The notes under the pieces: model-generated
What the model was told of the DNA's origin: nothing
The model's database searches: none
Seen by the model: the letters and a program-made list of their open reading frames with translations, nothing else
Source: an uncultured SAR86 cluster bacterium
GTDB taxonomy: Bacteria > Pseudomonadota > Gammaproteobacteria > Magnimaribacterales > D2472
Reading direction: 5' to 3'
DNA: 64,000 nucleotides
Assembly: GCA_902520725.1 (NCBI GenBank)
Contig: CABYPB010000002.1
Location: 51,217 to 115,216, forward strand
In this document: in pieces, positions 1 to 9,686 of the stretch
How positions within the stretch are numbered: position 1 is the first letter of the stretch
Layout: every line of letters starts with the position of its first letter
Position numbers and translations under genes: made by a program

Positions 1-165
1 ACTATTATGATGATGACTTCACTATTCATATAAAAGAATAATATACTAAATTTTTAAATTTATATCCTTTAATTTAAGTTTTAAAATTAATATTCATTAA
101 GTTTTAATAATGCACAAATCATCAAAATTGAATTAATATATAAACAAACAATTAACGGTATATAT

Positions 166-3015
166 ATGCAACAACAAATAATATTTTCATTAATCTTATT
201 TTTTTCATTAAGTGGCTACTCAGATCCCTTAATGGAACCAACATCAGTTTCAAAAAATTTGTATCCAAATGATATTTTGGTTGGAAACTATTCAGATGAT
301 ATTGATAAACCTGATTACTTTCTAGATTTTGGTTATGGTGAGCGTGTTGCAAATCCTAAACAAATTACTGATGCAATAAATGCATGGTCACTTCAATCAG
401 ATAAAATTAAGGTTGTTGAATACGCTAAATCCCATGAGGGCCGCCCTCTTATGGCAGTTTTTATATCTTCCTCTGATAATATCAATAAGTTATCAGAAAT
501 TCAGTCAAATATTTCTCTGTTAACTGATGCTAGAAATTTAAATGATAGGAAGGCAATGGAAATAATAGATAATTTACCTGCCATAGCATGGATGGCCTAC
601 TCAATTCATGGAAACGAAACATCTGGAGCTGATGCAGCTCTTGGAATTATCTATCATTTAATTGCAAGTAATGATTCAGAAGTCCTTGATATGTTATCTA
701 ATATGGTTGTTGTTATTGATCCTATGATGAATCCCGATGGCCGTGATAGATTTTCAAAATCTCTTGAACAATATCGTGGTACAGCACCCAATTACGATGA
801 TCAGTCATTATTGCATACTGGTGATTGGCCATATGGGAGAACAAATCACTATTTCTTTGATTTAAATAGAGATTGGATTTATCTAACACAACCAGAAACT
901 CAAGGCAGAGTGCCACTTATTAACAAGTGGAGGCCTCAAATTATGGTCGATGGTCATGAAATGGGACCACAGGATACATTTATGACTGGCCCTCCAAGAG
1001 AACCTATAAATATGAATATTGACAAAGATCTTATAAAGTGGGGAAATATATTTGCTCAAGATCAAGCATCTGCGTTTGACGATAGAAATTGGCGTTTTTA
1101 TACAGGAGAATGGCATGAAGACTTATATCCGGGATATTCTTTTTACGTTCAATTTAGAGGTACATTAGGAATTTTATATGAGCAATCTAGAATGGCTGAA
1201 GATGGGGTAAGAAGACCAGAAGGAACTATTCAGTCCTATAAGGAATCTGTACATCATCAGTATGTTAGTACCATAAGCAATCTTAAAACTCTAGAAAAAA
1301 ACTCGAAGGCTATGTACAAGGATTATTGGGATGGAAGAAAATACAATGTTTCAAAAAATGGAGAATATTCAAATCAAACTTTTGTAATCCTCCCAAACAA
1401 AAACATCACAAGATTAAATACACTTGCAGAAAAACTTAAAGCTCAAGACATTAAAATCTATAAAAATATCAAGTCGATAAAAGTTGAACAAGTTTTAAAA
1501 CAGAATGGAGTAAAAGAAGAAAATTTTACAATACCAGCTGGTAGTATGATTGTTCCAAATCTTCAACCAGAAGCTCCTTTAATAGCTGCAATGTTAGAGT
1601 TTGATGCTGAAATAAAAGAATCAGTTTTACTTGAAGAAAGGCAGGTTACTTTAAAAAATGGCTCATCTATTATGTATGATACGACAGCATTTAATCTGAC
1701 CATGATGTACGGACTTCCTGCTGTTACTGTTCCTGAAAATATTGAATCAGGTCTTATTAATTGGGAATTAAAGGCACCTGAAATTGATACTCAAAAAAGT
1801 GCTGTAATGTGGGTAGTTGATGGGGTTGATGATAGATCTGTTTCATTTGCAGCTCGTCTTATGGAACAGAATGTTCAAGTAAGGATTATTGATAAAGAAT
1901 CTACTTTGTCTTCATATCAATTTTCTAGAGGTTCTGTAGCTGTTATAGCAATGGATAATCCCAACATAGAAAATCTTAATGATTTAGTAAACATAGTTGC
2001 TACAGATTTAAATGTTTCAGTATATTCAGTGGACAGTGGTTTTGGCCCAGATGCACTTCCAGATTGGGGAGGAAGACATTTTCGTCTTTTAAACAAACCA
2101 CAAATAGCATTATTAAGTCACAGTGGTTTTAGTTCATATGATGTTGGTGTGAGTTGGTGGTCATTAGACCATCATCTGGGGATACGACATAGCCAACTTG
2201 ATGCTTCACTAGTTAATTATGGTGACTTAAGACGTTACAATACAATAATTCTTCCTAGTGGTTACTCCAATATTAACTCTAATCAACTCAACATAATATC
2301 TGATTGGGTTAAACAAGGTGGGACATTAATTGCTCATAATGGCAGCACAAGATATCTATCAAATAATAGTGGAATTGGTTCAGTTAAAACTATACAAAAT
2401 ACATTTGATGATATAGATGATTATAATATCGATTTGCAAAGAGAATTTTTATCGTTAGATGAAATGATATCCATACCCAAAGTTTCAAATAAATTATCAC
2501 TTGAAATTTCATATCCATGGGAATTAAGTAAAACTAAATATACCAAAGATGAGCTTGAAACAAGAGATAAATGGCAGTCTTTATTTATGCCTTCAGGAGC
2601 TATAGTCGCTGGAAGAATAGATTCTGATCATTGGTTAACATTTGGAACACCTGAAACTATACCATTATTGTACTCAAATTATCCTGTATTAATGACAGGT
2701 GCTAACTCGGAGGCTGCTGTTAGAATTGGAGAACTTGTTTCTAGTGATAGCAATGAATATAGATCTATAAATTGGTCAGATATTCCACCAAATAATGATT
2801 TAAATATAAAAATGAGTGGTTTGGTGTGGCCAGAGGCAGCACAAAGAATAGCAAATTCTGCGTATCTAACTCGTGAAAGATATGGCAAAGGACAAATTAT
2901 ATTATTTTCTGGTGAACCAAATTTTAGAGGTTCTAGTTTAGGTACAAATAGACTTTGGTTGAATGCGGTTATATATGGTTCAGGACTTGGAACAAGCTCA
3001 ATGGTAAATCCCTAG
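166..3015 (+). CDS. Secreted M14-family zinc carboxypeptidase-like protein
   Basis: Exported metallopeptidase, predicted to cleave peptides in the periplasm or outside the cell. The first ~20 residues form a hydrophobic signal peptide. The M14 zinc site is visible: HGNE with H148 and E151, the NPDGR segment at 189-193, then a DLNRDW motif and a later histidine in DGHE (H264). E339 in LYEQS is a candidate catalytic glutamate. After the catalytic domain comes a long C-terminal region (about 540-949) that includes a segment resembling a glutamine-amidotransferase-like (flavodoxin-type) domain, as in large bacterial M14 proteins. At 949 residues it is much longer than classical carboxypeptidases. 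There is no clear Shine-Dalgarno before the ATG. It is not in an operon; the next gene converges on it. Family is secure, substrate unknown. Confidence 0.85.
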   Translation: MQQQIIFSLILFFSLSGYSDPLMEPTSVSKNLYPNDILVGNYSDDIDKPDYFLDFGYGERVANPKQITDAINAWSLQSDKIKVVEYAKSHEGRPLMAVFISSSDNINKLSEIQSNISLLTDARNLNDRKAMEIIDNLPAIAWMAYSIHGNETSGADAALGIIYHLIASNDSEVLDMLSNMVVVIDPMMNPDGRDRFSKSLEQYRGTAPNYDDQSLLHTGDWPYGRTNHYFFDLNRDWIYLTQPETQGRVPLINKWRPQIMVDGHEMGPQDTFMTGPPREPINMNIDKDLIKWGNIFAQDQASAFDDRNWRFYTGEWHEDLYPGYSFYVQFRGTLGILYEQSRMAEDGVRRPEGTIQSYKESVHHQYVSTISNLKTLEKNSKAMYKDYWDGRKYNVSKNGEYSNQTFVILPNKNITRLNTLAEKLKAQDIKIYKNIKSIKVEQVLKQNGVKEENFTIPAGSMIVPNLQPEAPLIAAMLEFDAEIKESVLLEERQVTLKNGSSIMYDTTAFNLTMMYGLPAVTVPENIESGLINWELKAPEIDTQKSAVMWVVDGVDDRSVSFAARLMEQNVQVRIIDKESTLSSYQFSRGSVAVIAMDNPNIENLNDLVNIVATDLNVSVYSVDSGFGPDALPDWGGRHFRLLNKPQIALLSHSGFSSYDVGVSWWSLDHHLGIRHSQLDASLVNYGDLRRYNTIILPSGYSNINSNQLNIISDWVKQGGTLIAHNGSTRYLSNNSGIGSVKTIQNTFDDIDDYNIDLQREFLSLDEMISIPKVSNKLSLEISYPWELSKTKYTKDELETRDKWQSLFMPSGAIVAGRIDSDHWLTFGTPETIPLLYSNYPVLMTGANSEAAVRIGELVSSDSNEYRSINWSDIPPNNDLNIKMSGLVWPEAAQRIANSAYLTRERYGKGQIILFSGEPNFRGSSLGTNRLWLNAVIYGSGLGTSSMVNP

Positions 3016-3029
3016 TTATAAATCTAGGG
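3010..3029. terminator. Possible weak bidirectional terminator hairpin
   Basis: A 6-bp stem (CCCTAG/CTAGGG) with an 8-base A+T loop lies between the convergent M14 peptidase and monooxygenase-like genes and includes the M14 stop codon. Neither side has a long T run, so termination is only a possibility. Confidence 0.3.
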
Positions 3030-3033
3030 GTTA

Positions 3034-3339
3034 TCAAATGTCGCTATTTTTGGGGCCACATAGAGTAACCTTCAAATTTGCAGCGCCTCCATCTAATAAA
3101 GGATCAAGCATTTCTAATAGGCCTGTCTGAACTCTCCATTCTAAATACTTTTGTTGATGCTCTAAAGTCTTCCAATCCTCAATAAGGTGAATGGTATTAG
3201 TTGATTGCTCAATGTAAGTATCTACAGAAATACATCCATCAAAAGCTCTTGTATCAGGTAATGCAGATTTAAGTGCTTCTTTTAAAGAGTTTAAAGTTTC
3301 AGCTTTAGCTGGGAAGGATACAATAACTAAATTTTCCAT
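3034..3339 (-). CDS. Antibiotic biosynthesis monooxygenase (ABM)-domain protein
   Basis: Small cytoplasmic protein of about 101 residues with the ferredoxin-like ABM/quinol-monooxygenase fold pattern: a beta strand (LVIVSFPAK), a helix, a D-x-Y strand, then an E-D-W segment followed by HQQKYLEW, typical of YgiN-like proteins. The reaction cannot be read from sequence; relatives act on quinols or degrade small aromatics. I start it at the ATG at 3339, which has an AGGA sequence about 7 bases upstream; a TTG 15 bases further up overlaps the S10 gene and looks unused. It follows the S10 carboxypeptidase gene with an 11-base gap, so co-transcription is likely. Confidence 0.75.
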   Translation of the reverse strand: MENLVIVSFPAKAETLNSLKEALKSALPDTRAFDGCISVDTYIEQSTNTIHLIEDWKTLEHQQKYLEWRVQTGLLEMLDPLLDGGAANLKVTLCGPKNSDI

Positions 3340-3350
3340 AATATTTCCTA

Positions 3351-4853
3351 TCAATTTTTAATGAAATCTCTTACCTCATTTAAAAATCTATCAAAAGATG
3401 GTTGATGGTTATACATCATGTGCCCTGCTTCAAATTCTGAAAAAACAACCCTGTTCATATCAACCGTGTTGTCATACATAAAGTTTTCAGCCGTAAAACA
3501 AGGAGTTGCTAAATCATAGAGCCCACATGAAACATAAACTTTAAAATCTTTGTTATATCTTTGTGCTCTTGCAATATCAGGTACTGTATTTACATATCCA
3601 AAATCATTACCTTTCCATTCTTGAGGGTGTTTCCAACTTGAATAAACATCATAGTCACCACTTTGGTATAACATTTTCATTTCGACACCGATTTCACTAA
3701 ACCAAGTATGTATAGCTGAAACATAAGCTGACATAAACCCTTCACTTGATACATCAGTATCGGGATATTGACCTCCTGCCATATAGTCAGAATTTTTATA
3801 TCTTGAATCTAATCTGCCTACTGAATAACCTTCATCTCTCAATAACTCTTTTCTAAAACTTGAAGGATCAACCCTCATATCAAAATCTTCTACAAATCTT
3901 AGGCTTAAACCTGTAAATTCAGAATATTGTTTGATAACAGATTTTTTGTCACTTTCTAAGATTCTTGTTCCTTTGAGTAATGCTGGACCATATACCTCTA
4001 AACTAAATTTTTTTGAATCCTCATAAAATTCTTGAAGTGTTTTATCAGTTTTAATTTTTCCATGATAGTAGGCTGTTGCTGCATATGAAGGTAGAAATCC
4101 GTAATGAGGGCTATTATTACCAGGATGAAAAACTAAATACTGATAATCAGAAGCAGGTGCAACCATCAACAAACCATTAACTTCAATTGGTGTAATAGAA
4201 CCAGATCTTAATTCTGACACCAATAAAGGACCCCTAATGCCACCATAACTCTCACCTAGGATATACCTAGGAGAATTCCAGCGTTTATTATCATTTATCC
4301 ATCTTCTAATAAATTCAGCAATAATTTTAGGATCTTCACTTACACCCCAAAACTCTTCAGGTTCATGACATCCAATCGCCCTACTATATCCAGTACCAAT
4401 TGGATCAATAAAAACTAGATCTGCATCACTTAATGGAGATAATTTATTGTCAATAATTTTATACGGTGCTGAACCGTCATCAGATGCATCACTTGGGACC
4501 TTTATAACTTTAGGGCCTAAAACACCCATATGAAGCCATAATGATGCTGAACCAGGACCACCATTAAAGCTAAATATAACTGGCCTATCAACTTCAGAAT
4601 CTACTAGATATTCTGTATAGAAAAATGATGCCATTGGCTCACTTGGATTGTCTTTTTCATAAAGGATTTTTTCGTTTAGACTGGCTGTGTATTCAAGTCT
4701 TTTGCCATTAAAAACACCTGCAAAGTTATTAGAAAAAGATCTTTCTTCAGATGGAACATTTTTAATACTGCAGTTTTCAGAATATGCATCAGCACTAAAA
4801 ATATTAATAGATATAAAAGTTGTCGTTAAAAATAAAATAAATATAAATTTCAT
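3351..4853 (-). CDS. Secreted serine carboxypeptidase (peptidase S10 family)
   Basis: Exported serine carboxypeptidase that would trim C-terminal residues from peptides in the periplasm. An N-terminal signal peptide of about 22 residues is present. The S10 landmarks are all visible: the NGGPG oxyanion segment at 97-101, the nucleophile elbow GESYGG with S202, aspartate D447 in a GLYDLATP context, and histidine H478 in EAGHM. Length (500) fits the family. S10 enzymes are best known from eukaryotes but occur in marine bacteria. It lies upstream of the ABM-domain gene on the same strand and is divergent from the TolB-like gene at 4905. Substrate is unknown; the fold and triad are secure. Confidence 0.88.
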   Translation of the reverse strand: MKFIFILFLTTTFISINIFSADAYSENCSIKNVPSEERSFSNNFAGVFNGKRLEYTASLNEKILYEKDNPSEPMASFFYTEYLVDSEVDRPVIFSFNGGPGSASLWLHMGVLGPKVIKVPSDASDDGSAPYKIIDNKLSPLSDADLVFIDPIGTGYSRAIGCHEPEEFWGVSEDPKIIAEFIRRWINDNKRWNSPRYILGESYGGIRGPLLVSELRSGSITPIEVNGLLMVAPASDYQYLVFHPGNNSPHYGFLPSYAATAYYHGKIKTDKTLQEFYEDSKKFSLEVYGPALLKGTRILESDKKSVIKQYSEFTGLSLRFVEDFDMRVDPSSFRKELLRDEGYSVGRLDSRYKNSDYMAGGQYPDTDVSSEGFMSAYVSAIHTWFSEIGVEMKMLYQSGDYDVYSSWKHPQEWKGNDFGYVNTVPDIARAQRYNKDFKVYVSCGLYDLATPCFTAENFMYDNTVDMNRVVFSEFEAGHMMYNHQPSFDRFLNEVRDFIKN

Positions 4854-4904
4854 ACTTTTGATTATATATAATAATGTAATTGTATTATGTTTTATATTAT
4901 ATAA

Positions 4905-6401
4905 ATGGAAAAGTTAAAAATAGCATTTAGTTTTATTAAGATAAAATTAAATAAAATTGGTAATATCTTTTTAAAAGCAACAACTGGTTATGCAGTAGGT
5001 TCTTTTGCAATAATACAGGTTTCTAGCATCGTATCTGACAATATTTCTATGGCGGAAGCTTTTGGATTAACAAAAGAATCATTCATGCAATATCTTTTTG
5101 TAAGTTTAATTATAATTTTTCCAATTTTTTTAATAGTTACATATATTTTAAGAAGTAAGTCTGTAGATAAAGAAATTATGTCAACACTTGATAATAATCT
5201 AAGCAAAATTGAAGACTATAGACCTAAGATTGCTGTAATTCCATTTGAAAATCTTAATCAAGATAAAGACCAGCAATTTTTAGTTGATGGTATTGCAGAA
5301 GATTTGTTAATGGAACTATCTATGGTCAAAGAACTTTCAGTTGCCACTCGAAAAACTTGTTTTGATTTCAAGAACAAGGATTACACAAGTAAAGAATTTA
5401 AAGATGAATATGGATTTGATTATATAGTAACTGGAAGTATTAGAGCCTCAGATAATAAATTAAGAATTCTAATAGAGTTAAGTGATATGACAGATGATCG
5501 AGTTATATGGACAAACAAATTTGATAGTGCCAGCTCAGATATTTTTGAGATTCAAGATGAGATAGTTACAAAAATTGTTACATGTTTAGTTGGAGAAATT
5601 GAAATATCAAGTCTAAAAAGAGCGCACAGAAAGCCAACAGACAATATGACATCTTATGAATATACTTTAAAAGGGAGAGCTCTTAATCAACAGTTTGAAA
5701 AAAATGCTAATGCAGAAGCAATTAAAATGCTTGACGCTGCGATTGAGGCGGATACAACAAATCCTCTTCCCTACTCTTGGAAAGCTTGTACTATTGGCCA
5801 ATCTATGGCGCTTGGCTTTCGAGAAGATAATGATGAAACTATGGCAGATTTCTTATCTGCGTTAAGCAAAGCGAATGAGCTTAACGACAATGATTGGAAT
5901 GCTCTAAGGATTATTGCAGAAGCACATCTTACTTTGGATGATTTTCAACAAGCTATGGTCTATGCAAATAAGGCTTACAATGCAAATCCTAATCATCCAT
6001 ATGTTTTATGGATATATGGTAGAGTTTTAATACGATATAACCATGTAGATGATGGAATTAAAGTGCTTGAGCATTTATTTAAAATTGAGCCTATGGCATT
6101 GGCAGATGTAAATACTGATCGTGTTGTTAAGGAATTATTTGTTGCATATTATCTTTATGGTAATTATAAAAAATGTAATGAGTTGTTTAATCAAATATAC
6201 GAACATGATTTTAGAGAGTGGTTAATTTATATTGATATAAAGTCAAAAGAAAACATCGATTATTTAAAGGATGTATGGTACAAATCAGGATTAGATAGAT
6301 TTAAGGATCTCAACAATAAAAAAGAAGTTTCTTTATTTCACTTTAACAATAAAAAACTTAATTCAAGTTTATTAAGTCTTTCAAATAATTTATTAAGTTA
6401 A
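4905..6401 (+). CDS. Membrane-anchored TolB-like/TPR protein
   Basis: Two hydrophobic helices (about residues 25-45 and 62-83) are followed by a cytoplasmic TolB_N/FlgO-like domain (about 108-230) recognisable by the pattern IAVIPFENL, then DGIAEDLL, YIVTGSI and a closing IFEIQDEI. TPR-like helical repeats cover roughly 250-450. This architecture is common at the C-terminus of class III adenylate cyclases or winged-helix regulators, but here no cyclase or DNA-binding domain is present, so it is a free-standing version. A scaffold or signalling role is a guess. The stop codon is 2 bases from the cysK start, suggesting translational coupling. Domain assignment is good, function unknown. Confidence 0.7.
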   Translation: MEKLKIAFSFIKIKLNKIGNIFLKATTGYAVGSFAIIQVSSIVSDNISMAEAFGLTKESFMQYLFVSLIIIFPIFLIVTYILRSKSVDKEIMSTLDNNLSKIEDYRPKIAVIPFENLNQDKDQQFLVDGIAEDLLMELSMVKELSVATRKTCFDFKNKDYTSKEFKDEYGFDYIVTGSIRASDNKLRILIELSDMTDDRVIWTNKFDSASSDIFEIQDEIVTKIVTCLVGEIEISSLKRAHRKPTDNMTSYEYTLKGRALNQQFEKNANAEAIKMLDAAIEADTTNPLPYSWKACTIGQSMALGFREDNDETMADFLSALSKANELNDNDWNALRIIAEAHLTLDDFQQAMVYANKAYNANPNHPYVLWIYGRVLIRYNHVDDGIKVLEHLFKIEPMALADVNTDRVVKELFVAYYLYGNYKKCNELFNQIYEHDFREWLIYIDIKSKENIDYLKDVWYKSGLDRFKDLNNKKEVSLFHFNNKKLNSSLLSLSNNLLS

Positions 6402-6403
6402 TT

Positions 6404-7426
6404 ATGCTTTATAACAATATACTTCATACGATTGGGAATACACCTTCAATAAAACTCCGAAATATTTCTATTAATAACGCGGAGCTTTATGTTAAAGCTG
6501 AGTATTTCAATCCAGCAAGTTCAGTAAAAGATAGGCTTGCAGTAAGTATTATTGAAAATGCTGAATTAAGGAACCAACTTAAAGAAGGTCAAACAGTTGT
6601 TGAGGCTACAAGTGGAAATACTGGAATTGGTTTAGCAATGGTATGTGCTGCAAAAGGTTATCCATTGGTTGTAACAATGCCTGATAGTGCATCAATTGAA
6701 CGAAGAAAATTAATGAGATTCTTGGGAGCAAAAGTGCTTTTAACACCCGCTGCAGAAGGTGGAACTGGTGCATATAATAAAGCCAAGCAGCTAGTAATTA
6801 AAAATAATTGGTTTTTTGCAAAACAGTTTGAAAATGAAGATAACAGCATGGTGCATGAACAAACAACTGGCGAAGAGATTGTAAATGATTTTAAAGATAT
6901 TGGTTTAGATTATTGGGTTTCTGGATATGGTACTGGAGGAACATTTACTGGTGTAAGTAGAGTGTTTAGAAAGAAAATGCCAAATACTAAATTAATCTTA
7001 ACTGAACCAGATGTTGCGCAATTAATCGGAAGTAATAAAGAACAAATTAGAAATAATGATGGTTCAGCATCTCAATCTCATCCAGAATGGAATCCCCACC
7101 CTATACAAGGATGGACTACAGATTTCATACCACTTGTACTTCAAGAATCAATAGATAATCAATACTTTGATGAATTGATTCCTGTTTCAGGAAATGATGG
7201 TATTTTTTGGGCCAATGAATTAGCTAAGAAAGAAGGAATAATAACTGGAGTATCAGGTGGTTCAACTTTTGCAATTGCTGTTGAGGTTGCTAAAAAAGCT
7301 AAGAAAGGAGCAAAAATATTATGTATGCTTCCAGACACTGCTGAAAGATATATGTCTAGTATCTTATTTGATGATATTGAAGAAGAAATGAATGATGATG
7401 AATTATCAATTTACGATTCGGTTTGA
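6404..7426 (+). CDS. cysK: Cysteine synthase (O-acetylserine sulfhydrylase)
   Basis: PLP enzyme making cysteine from O-acetylserine and sulfide. The PLP lysine is K42 in the segment NPASSVKDR; the phosphate/substrate loop TSGNTG sits at 69-74; GYGTGGTFTG and the GVSGGST segment complete the fold-type II active site. Length (340) is normal for CysK, slightly extended at the acidic C-terminus. The start follows the TolB-like/TPR gene by two bases. The serine acetyltransferase that supplies its substrate converges on it from the other strand with a 4-base gap, so both steps of cysteine synthesis are together. CysM is an alternative, but the sequence reads as CysK. Confidence 0.9.
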   Translation: MLYNNILHTIGNTPSIKLRNISINNAELYVKAEYFNPASSVKDRLAVSIIENAELRNQLKEGQTVVEATSGNTGIGLAMVCAAKGYPLVVTMPDSASIERRKLMRFLGAKVLLTPAAEGGTGAYNKAKQLVIKNNWFFAKQFENEDNSMVHEQTTGEEIVNDFKDIGLDYWVSGYGTGGTFTGVSRVFRKKMPNTKLILTEPDVAQLIGSNKEQIRNNDGSASQSHPEWNPHPIQGWTTDFIPLVLQESIDNQYFDELIPVSGNDGIFWANELAKKEGIITGVSGGSTFAIAVEVAKKAKKGAKILCMLPDTAERYMSSILFDDIEEEMNDDELSIYDSV

Positions 7427-7430
7427 TTAA

Positions 7431-8156
7431 CTAGGCTATTACCTTTGCTGGAATCCCAGCAACTCGAGTATTTGGTTCAACATCTTTTAAAACTAAGCTA
7501 CCGGCCGCAATTGTTGAATTTTCACCTATTATTATATTTCCTAAAATTGTACTAGAAGCATAAATAGATACACCTGATTGAATTTTTGGATGCCTGTCAC
7601 CGATATCTAAACCCTTTCCACCTAATGTAACTCCTTGATATATAGATACATTTTCATCAATTGTTGTTGTCTCACCTATTACAACTCCTGTTGCGTGATC
7701 TATCATAACTCCACCTTTGATTTCAGCAGCTGGATGAATATCAACTCCAAATATCTCAGATGCACGATTTTGAAAAAAAAGCGCCATAGTATGTCTATTA
7801 TTTTTCCACAAACAATTTGCTGCTCGATAAGTTGCAAGACCCTGATAACCCTTATAAAAAAGTATTGGGGTTGAATAGTAATCACAAGCTGGATCATTTT
7901 CTTTAAAAAAAATTAAATCTTTAATCAGTGAGTCTTCAATACCTTCACAATTAGTAAAAACTTCAAGGATAAATTTTTTAATATCCTCAGAAGATAAAGC
8001 ATTACTATTCAGCTTTGAAGCAAGTATTGATGCAATACAAGCTAGAAAATTATCTTGCGAGGTAATAAGTGATGATAAATAAGGCTTTAAAGATGGCTCA
8101 GCGCTAATCCTTAAATTAATTTCATCTTTAATTTCATTCCAAATTTTTAGATTCAT
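7431..8156 (-). CDS. cysE: Serine O-acetyltransferase
   Basis: Transfers acetyl from acetyl-CoA to serine, the first committed step of cysteine synthesis. An alpha-helical N-terminal half (1-130) is followed by left-handed beta-helix hexapeptide repeats (about 138-238). Expected catalytic residues are D89 in NDPA and H154 in MIDHATG; the GVTLGGKG turn is present. At 241 residues it ends soon after the AGIPAKVI repeat, shorter than the E. coli enzyme, so the C-terminal tail that binds CysK and mediates cysteine feedback may be reduced. It lies 24 bases downstream of the OadA-like gene, same strand, and faces cysK tail to tail. Confidence 0.9.
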   Translation of the reverse strand: MNLKIWNEIKDEINLRISAEPSLKPYLSSLITSQDNFLACIASILASKLNSNALSSEDIKKFILEVFTNCEGIEDSLIKDLIFFKENDPACDYYSTPILFYKGYQGLATYRAANCLWKNNRHTMALFFQNRASEIFGVDIHPAAEIKGGVMIDHATGVVIGETTTIDENVSIYQGVTLGGKGLDIGDRHPKIQSGVSIYASSTILGNIIIGENSTIAAGSLVLKDVEPNTRVAGIPAKVIA

Positions 8157-8179
8157 TATGATAATTATAAAATTAAATT

Positions 8180-9589
8180 TTAATCATTAATATATAAACC
8201 AAAACCCTCTTGAAGGCCAATTACTTCATTTGTAGTGGTTCTATCGTTTGAGGCATAAAAATCCATAGATTCTTTTTTAAATAAAATATAGTTAAGTAAA
8301 TCAGTTTCGCTATTAGAGTAATCTTTTAGATGGCAGGAATTACAAAAGTTACTAAACTCTTTTTTATAATCTTGTATTGTTAGCTTATCTGTATCTTCGT
8401 TGTTTATAGTTTTAGTTTTATCTATTTTTCTTTTAAGTTTAGAACATACTGTTCCTGGTATCTTTCCATAAGATCCATCTACAAGATCTATAAATTCTTT
8501 ATTAAGTGTTTTATATCTTTTATTATCGAGCACATTCATCAATGCCTGTGCACCAACAATTTGTGATGATGGTGTTACAAGCGGAACGTATCCAATATCT
8601 TTTCTAATCCTAGGAATTTCATCTATAAGCATTTTTAATTTGTTAGATTTTTTTAAATCTGTAAGTTGTTTTTCAAGAATACTCAACATTCCACCAGGGA
8701 CCTGGTTTATAAGCATATCAATATCTACACCTCTCATGGAGCCCTCATACTGTTCATATTTAGGTCTTATTGATTGAAAATATGATGAGATTTTTGATAA
8801 TAAATTCATGTCGTAGGGACATGTATTGTCGTCATAAATCATTGACATAAAACTTTCTGTAGCTGTGTGAGCATATAAATTACTAAAAGATGATATAGAT
8901 GTATCAATATTATCTACTCCAGCTTCATAAGCTTTGTAATTTGTTGCATCAGACAATCCAGTAGTAGAGTGTGTGTGTAGATGAATTGGAATATTTAAAT
9001 TCTTTTTTAATCTTTTAACTAATTCAAAGCACACTCCTGGCCGCAATAATCCAGCCATATCTTTAATTGCTAATGATTTTGCACCACAGTCTTCAATATC
9101 TTTTGCTAATTTAATCCAGTAATCCTCATTATGAATAGGACTAGTTGTATAACAAATAGTACCTTGAGAGTTCTTTTTTGCTTTATTAACAAATTTAATT
9201 GAAGATTGGATATTGTTTATATCATTCAGAGAATCAAATATTCTGAATATATCTATACCATGTTTAACGGCATTTGATATAAATAACGAAATAATAGAAT
9301 CGTCAAACTGCTTATATCCAACTAAGTTTTTACCACGAATTAGCATTTGTAACTTTGTTTTTTTTAAAGACTTCTTAAAAACCTTTAACCTATCCCATGG
9401 ATTCTCATTTAAAAATCTTAAACAGCAGTCATAGGTAGCCCCACCCCATACTTCTAAAGAAGAAAAGCCAACATTATCCATAGATTTTAAAATAGGTTTC
9501 ATATCATCTAAGGTCATTCTTGTTGCTATTAAAGACTGTTGACCATCTCTTAAGACTACTTCTGTAATATTAGGTTTGTTTTTATTCAT
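8180..9589 (-). CDS. OadA/PycB-like carboxyltransferase lacking a biotinyl domain
   Basis: Resembles the carboxyltransferase subunit of oxaloacetate decarboxylase or pyruvate carboxylase, which moves CO2 between carboxybiotin and pyruvate/oxaloacetate. The HMGL-like TIM barrel carries RDGQQS with D15, the FRIFDSLND segment, the lysine K176 in IKDMAG that is carbamylated in relatives, and the metal histidines H205 and H207. The conserved PYC/OADA domain follows, but the protein stops at residue 469 and has no biotin-attachment domain or M-K-M motif; full OadA is about 590 residues. No oadB, oadG or biotin carboxylase gene is nearby. A partner BCCP elsewhere, or a biotin-independent role, are both possible. 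It is upstream of cysE. Confidence 0.8.
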   Translation of the reverse strand: MNKNKPNITEVVLRDGQQSLIATRMTLDDMKPILKSMDNVGFSSLEVWGGATYDCCLRFLNENPWDRLKVFKKSLKKTKLQMLIRGKNLVGYKQFDDSIISLFISNAVKHGIDIFRIFDSLNDINNIQSSIKFVNKAKKNSQGTICYTTSPIHNEDYWIKLAKDIEDCGAKSLAIKDMAGLLRPGVCFELVKRLKKNLNIPIHLHTHSTTGLSDATNYKAYEAGVDNIDTSISSFSNLYAHTATESFMSMIYDDNTCPYDMNLLSKISSYFQSIRPKYEQYEGSMRGVDIDMLINQVPGGMLSILEKQLTDLKKSNKLKMLIDEIPRIRKDIGYVPLVTPSSQIVGAQALMNVLDNKRYKTLNKEFIDLVDGSYGKIPGTVCSKLKRKIDKTKTINNEDTDKLTIQDYKKEFSNFCNSCHLKDYSNSETDLLNYILFKKESMDFYASNDRTTTNEVIGLQEGFGLYIND

Positions 9590-9644
9590 AATATATATAT
9601 TGATAATGATTTATATATACTTAGAAATCAAATTATTTATATAT

Positions 9645-9672
9645 AAAAAACCCGCCATTGTGCGGGTTATTT
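9645..9672 (-). terminator. Rho-independent terminator after the cupin gene
   Basis: On the minus strand a 7-bp G+C-rich stem (AACCCGC/GCGGGTT, 6-base loop) runs straight into a run of T. It lies 15-40 bases past the stop of the cupin gene at 9687 and would end transcription of the two-gene unit 10827-9687. Confidence 0.85.
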
Positions 9673-9686
9673 AATTGAAGATATAT

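Noticed and set aside
883..1116. Antisense frames inside the M14 peptidase gene
   Set aside because: They overlap conserved catalytic sequence on the plus strand and look like ordinary shadow frames.
3340..3354. TTG start for the ABM-domain protein
   Set aside because: The ATG at 3339 has a good ribosome-binding site and fits the family N-terminus.
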